A stretch of DNA of 64,000 nucleotides from Verrucomicrobia subdivision 3 bacterium UBA693 (GTDB lineage Bacteria > Verrucomicrobiota > Verrucomicrobiia > Limisphaerales > UBA8199): contig DBMR01000040.1 in NCBI GenBank assembly GCA_002298785.1, forward strand, positions 93,601 to 157,600, read 5' to 3'. Positions 62,455 through 64,000 of the stretch are shown piece after piece. The translations under genes were made by a program, and so were the position numbers. How positions within the stretch are numbered: position 1 is the stretch's first letter; each line of letters opens with the position of its first letter. Under the pieces are notes generated by a model. It was not told the DNA's origin. It searched no databases and worked only from the letters and a program-made list of their open reading frames with translations.

Positions 62455-63186
62455 TTCTCAACGCCATCCCAGTTTCGTGGGAGGCCTTTCCCTTGTTCTC
62501 TATTCGCAGGCGGGAATGCGTACAAGATGCGCTTGCTAGTCCGCTTGGTGACGTTTGAAATTACTGTGTGCATCCATTTGGTATATTTAGGTAAGATCTT
62601 GCTGCTGGGACGTCCTTCCCATTCAAACCTCAAGCCCCCGCTGACGTTCGAACGTTTCCGGAGGTCTTCAATGTCAAAGACACTGATATGCTAAAACCAT
62701 CCGAGAAGCCGCAACTAAAGGTTTCAAGAGCCATTATGATAGATTCGGCCTGCGACTTCAGGCGAGTCAAGGCCCTGATTTCAAGCGGCCTTGCAGTCCA
62801 CCTTGGGTCCGATAGCCTGACGCTATGTTCAAAGAAACCATCGCCGACATGAGGGCGCTGGCACGGAGCCGGGGGTGACTCAGATTATGCCATCGTCCAT
62901 CCCGAGGGCCACTGGGGCGCCAGGGGCGCACTCCCGGTTGATCGCCTTGTTCATGATGCTGGGATGCGCCAACGATTGGCCGTCGTCAGTGTTGGATTAC
63001 TGCCTGCTCCTACGCTGTGCTAACACTCTTCCAGCATGACGGTGATCGCCAGAGATGACTGATGGTGTGTGTCCGAAGTCGACACGGTAGCGCGGCTGGT
63101 TCATAATGAGCAGGGTCTCACGCGATCCCGAGGGATGGCAAAATGACGGCAAAACTAATATGGAACACTTCAAAGAAAGGAAGTCG
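62455..63186. other. Non-coding gap left of the XRE gene
   Basis: No complete gene is convincing here. A short frame at 62825-62878 (MFKETIADMRALARSRG) may be the end or start of a lost gene. No repeat or RNA fold was recognised. Confidence 0.4.
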
Positions 63187-63600
63187 ATGAAGAAGATGGA
63201 GCGCGAGTCAATAAAGAAGATTGTCCGCGAGGTTTTCAAAGAGTTTGCAATCGAGTTGCCAGACGAAGTGGTCGGACTTCCTGAGAAGGTGGAAAAGCTT
63301 ACGGCTGCGGTAGCTGAGCTGAGAGAAAAGGTAGACGGAGTGGCCGGGATGAAATTGACCCTGATGGAGAAGTTGCGCTTGATACGGCACCGCAACAAGT
63401 GGAGTCAACGACAACTGGCGCAGCGGCTCGACGTAGAACTGCGAACTCTCCGGGCATGGGAGCAGGGATGCCGCACGCCTGCCTCATACTTTGTGCCACA
63501 CTTGCAGAAATTCGTTGAGGATAACGCTGAATCACCAAACGCCAGAGAGATTCAGGCGGGGAAGGCTGAGGGTGCGCGGGGGGCCATTAAACGACCGTAA
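63187..63600 (+). CDS. Small XRE-family helix-turn-helix protein next to CRISPR array
   Basis: A 137-residue protein. The ATG at 63187 is chosen because AAAGGAAG lies at good Shine-Dalgarno distance before it; ATGs at 63160 and 63106 are in frame. A charged helical part (residues about 1-55, EKVEKLTAAVAELREKVDG, coiled-coil-like) precedes a Cro/XRE helix-turn-helix (MEKLRLIRHRNKWSQRQLAQRLDVELRTLRAWEQGCRTP). The stop is 159 bases from the first CRISPR repeat. It may be a regulator of neighbouring genes; nothing in the sequence ties it to the array. Confidence 0.75.
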   Translation: MKKMERESIKKIVREVFKEFAIELPDEVVGLPEKVEKLTAAVAELREKVDGVAGMKLTLMEKLRLIRHRNKWSQRQLAQRLDVELRTLRAWEQGCRTPASYFVPHLQKFVEDNAESPNAREIQAGKAEGARGAIKRP

Positions 63601-63759
63601 GGGTAGACGTTACTTGTCTTTACCATTTCGGACACGGAAGAACCCGGGGGTATTGGTGTTGCTGCAGATCTCGTTGGTGGCGGAGACCCTACATGGGGTC
63701 ACGCACTTTCCAGCCTGGATATAGCCCTGTCTGGCGCACACTACCCTAATTTGCCTGTA

Positions 63760-64000
63760 GCTCCAATGGGGCCGCACTCTTTCGAGGGGGTGCGGAGGGT
63801 CGCGTAACCGTAGTCCGAGATTTTGAAGAGCTTGTTGCTTCAATGGGGCCGCACTCTTTCGAGTGCGGAGGGCTGCTGTCCGAGGGCGTTGGTGAGTGCG
63901 CGAAAGTCGCTTCAATGGGGCCACCCTCTTTCGAGCGCGGAGCGGTCGAGGCTTTCGGGGGTCCAGCTGGGGCCAACAATGCTTCAATGGGGCCGCGCTC
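63760..64000. CRISPR. End of a CRISPR array, four repeats, runs off the right edge
   Basis: Repeats start at 63760, 63837, 63909 and 63981 (the last is cut by the edge). Each begins GC(T/C)TCAATGGGGCC and contains a stem-loop around CTCTTTCGAG; unit length is about 35 and the period is 72, so spacers are 37-38 bases. The three spacers are unrelated to each other. The leftmost repeat is degenerate, with an extra GGGG in the stem and C for T at position 3, which suggests this is the trailer end and that leader and cas genes lie to the right. No cas gene is in the window, so the type cannot be assigned. Confidence 0.88.

Noticed and set aside
62434..62694. 86-codon + strand frame with a hydrophobic middle
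   Set aside because: It overlaps the start of the DUF4238 gene on the other strand, has no ribosome site and no known motif.

Overview
The window looks like a chromosome segment of a Verrucomicrobiota bacterium, probably of the Pedosphaeraceae/Limisphaerales type. The evidence is GC-rich DNA, three single pseudopilin-like proteins with the GFTLIELLVVIAIIAIL start, many secreted or Tat-exported carbohydrate-active enzymes, a PEP-CTERM tail and giant RCC1-repeat proteins. This assignment is inferred from protein style; no rRNA or other taxonomic marker is present.

From 1 to about 19 kb lies a glycan-degradation and housekeeping block. It holds an acyltransferase cut by the left edge, glycosylasparaginase, a YgbA-like Cys-rich protein, a TPR protein, the LemA/M48 peptidase pair, a GH-A-fold hydrolase, a GH51 arabinofuranosidase, a GH29 fucosidase, a pseudopilin, and a 1693-residue GH38 mannosidase whose C-terminus contains two PKD domains, each apparently split by an inserted discoidin domain. 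Fucosidase, mannosidase and glycosylasparaginase together suggest N-glycoprotein breakdown.

From 19 to 32 kb is a tight four-gene membrane/lipid operon (YiiX-type papain-fold enzyme, PlsC-like acyltransferase, PAP2/AUR1-like enzyme, rifampin-phosphotransferase-like dikinase). It is followed by a pseudopilin, a protein with a histone-H1-like tail, an unknown plus CBM48 gene pair, an HpnN-like RND exporter and two sigma-factor remnants.

From 32 to 41.7 kb is an L-arabinose locus: an XylR/AraC regulator, a pseudopilin, araA, a GH51 arabinofuranosidase, an SSS sugar symporter and, on the other strand, a sulfatase.

At 41.84 kb a 3' half of tRNA-Tyr marks the edge of an integrated element. It carries a tyrosine recombinase, an XRE repressor with a perfect palindromic operator and an apparently leaderless promoter, an excisionase-like protein, a hairpin beside AT-rich DNA, a DnaB-like ATPase, a winged-helix replication-type protein and an unknown protein. 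No phage structural genes are visible, so it resembles a phage satellite or integrative plasmid. No intact tRNA-Tyr occurs to the right, so either the far end lies beyond the window or it has been lost.

From 49 to 64 kb is an accessory region: diverged direct repeats, a 2036-residue secreted CTLD/RCC1 protein, a frameshifted PEP-CTERM gene, a PEGA-trypsin lipoprotein, a second RCC1 protein, a DUF4238 protein, an XRE protein, and one end of a CRISPR array (four repeats, 72-bp period) that runs off the right edge. No cas gene is in the window.
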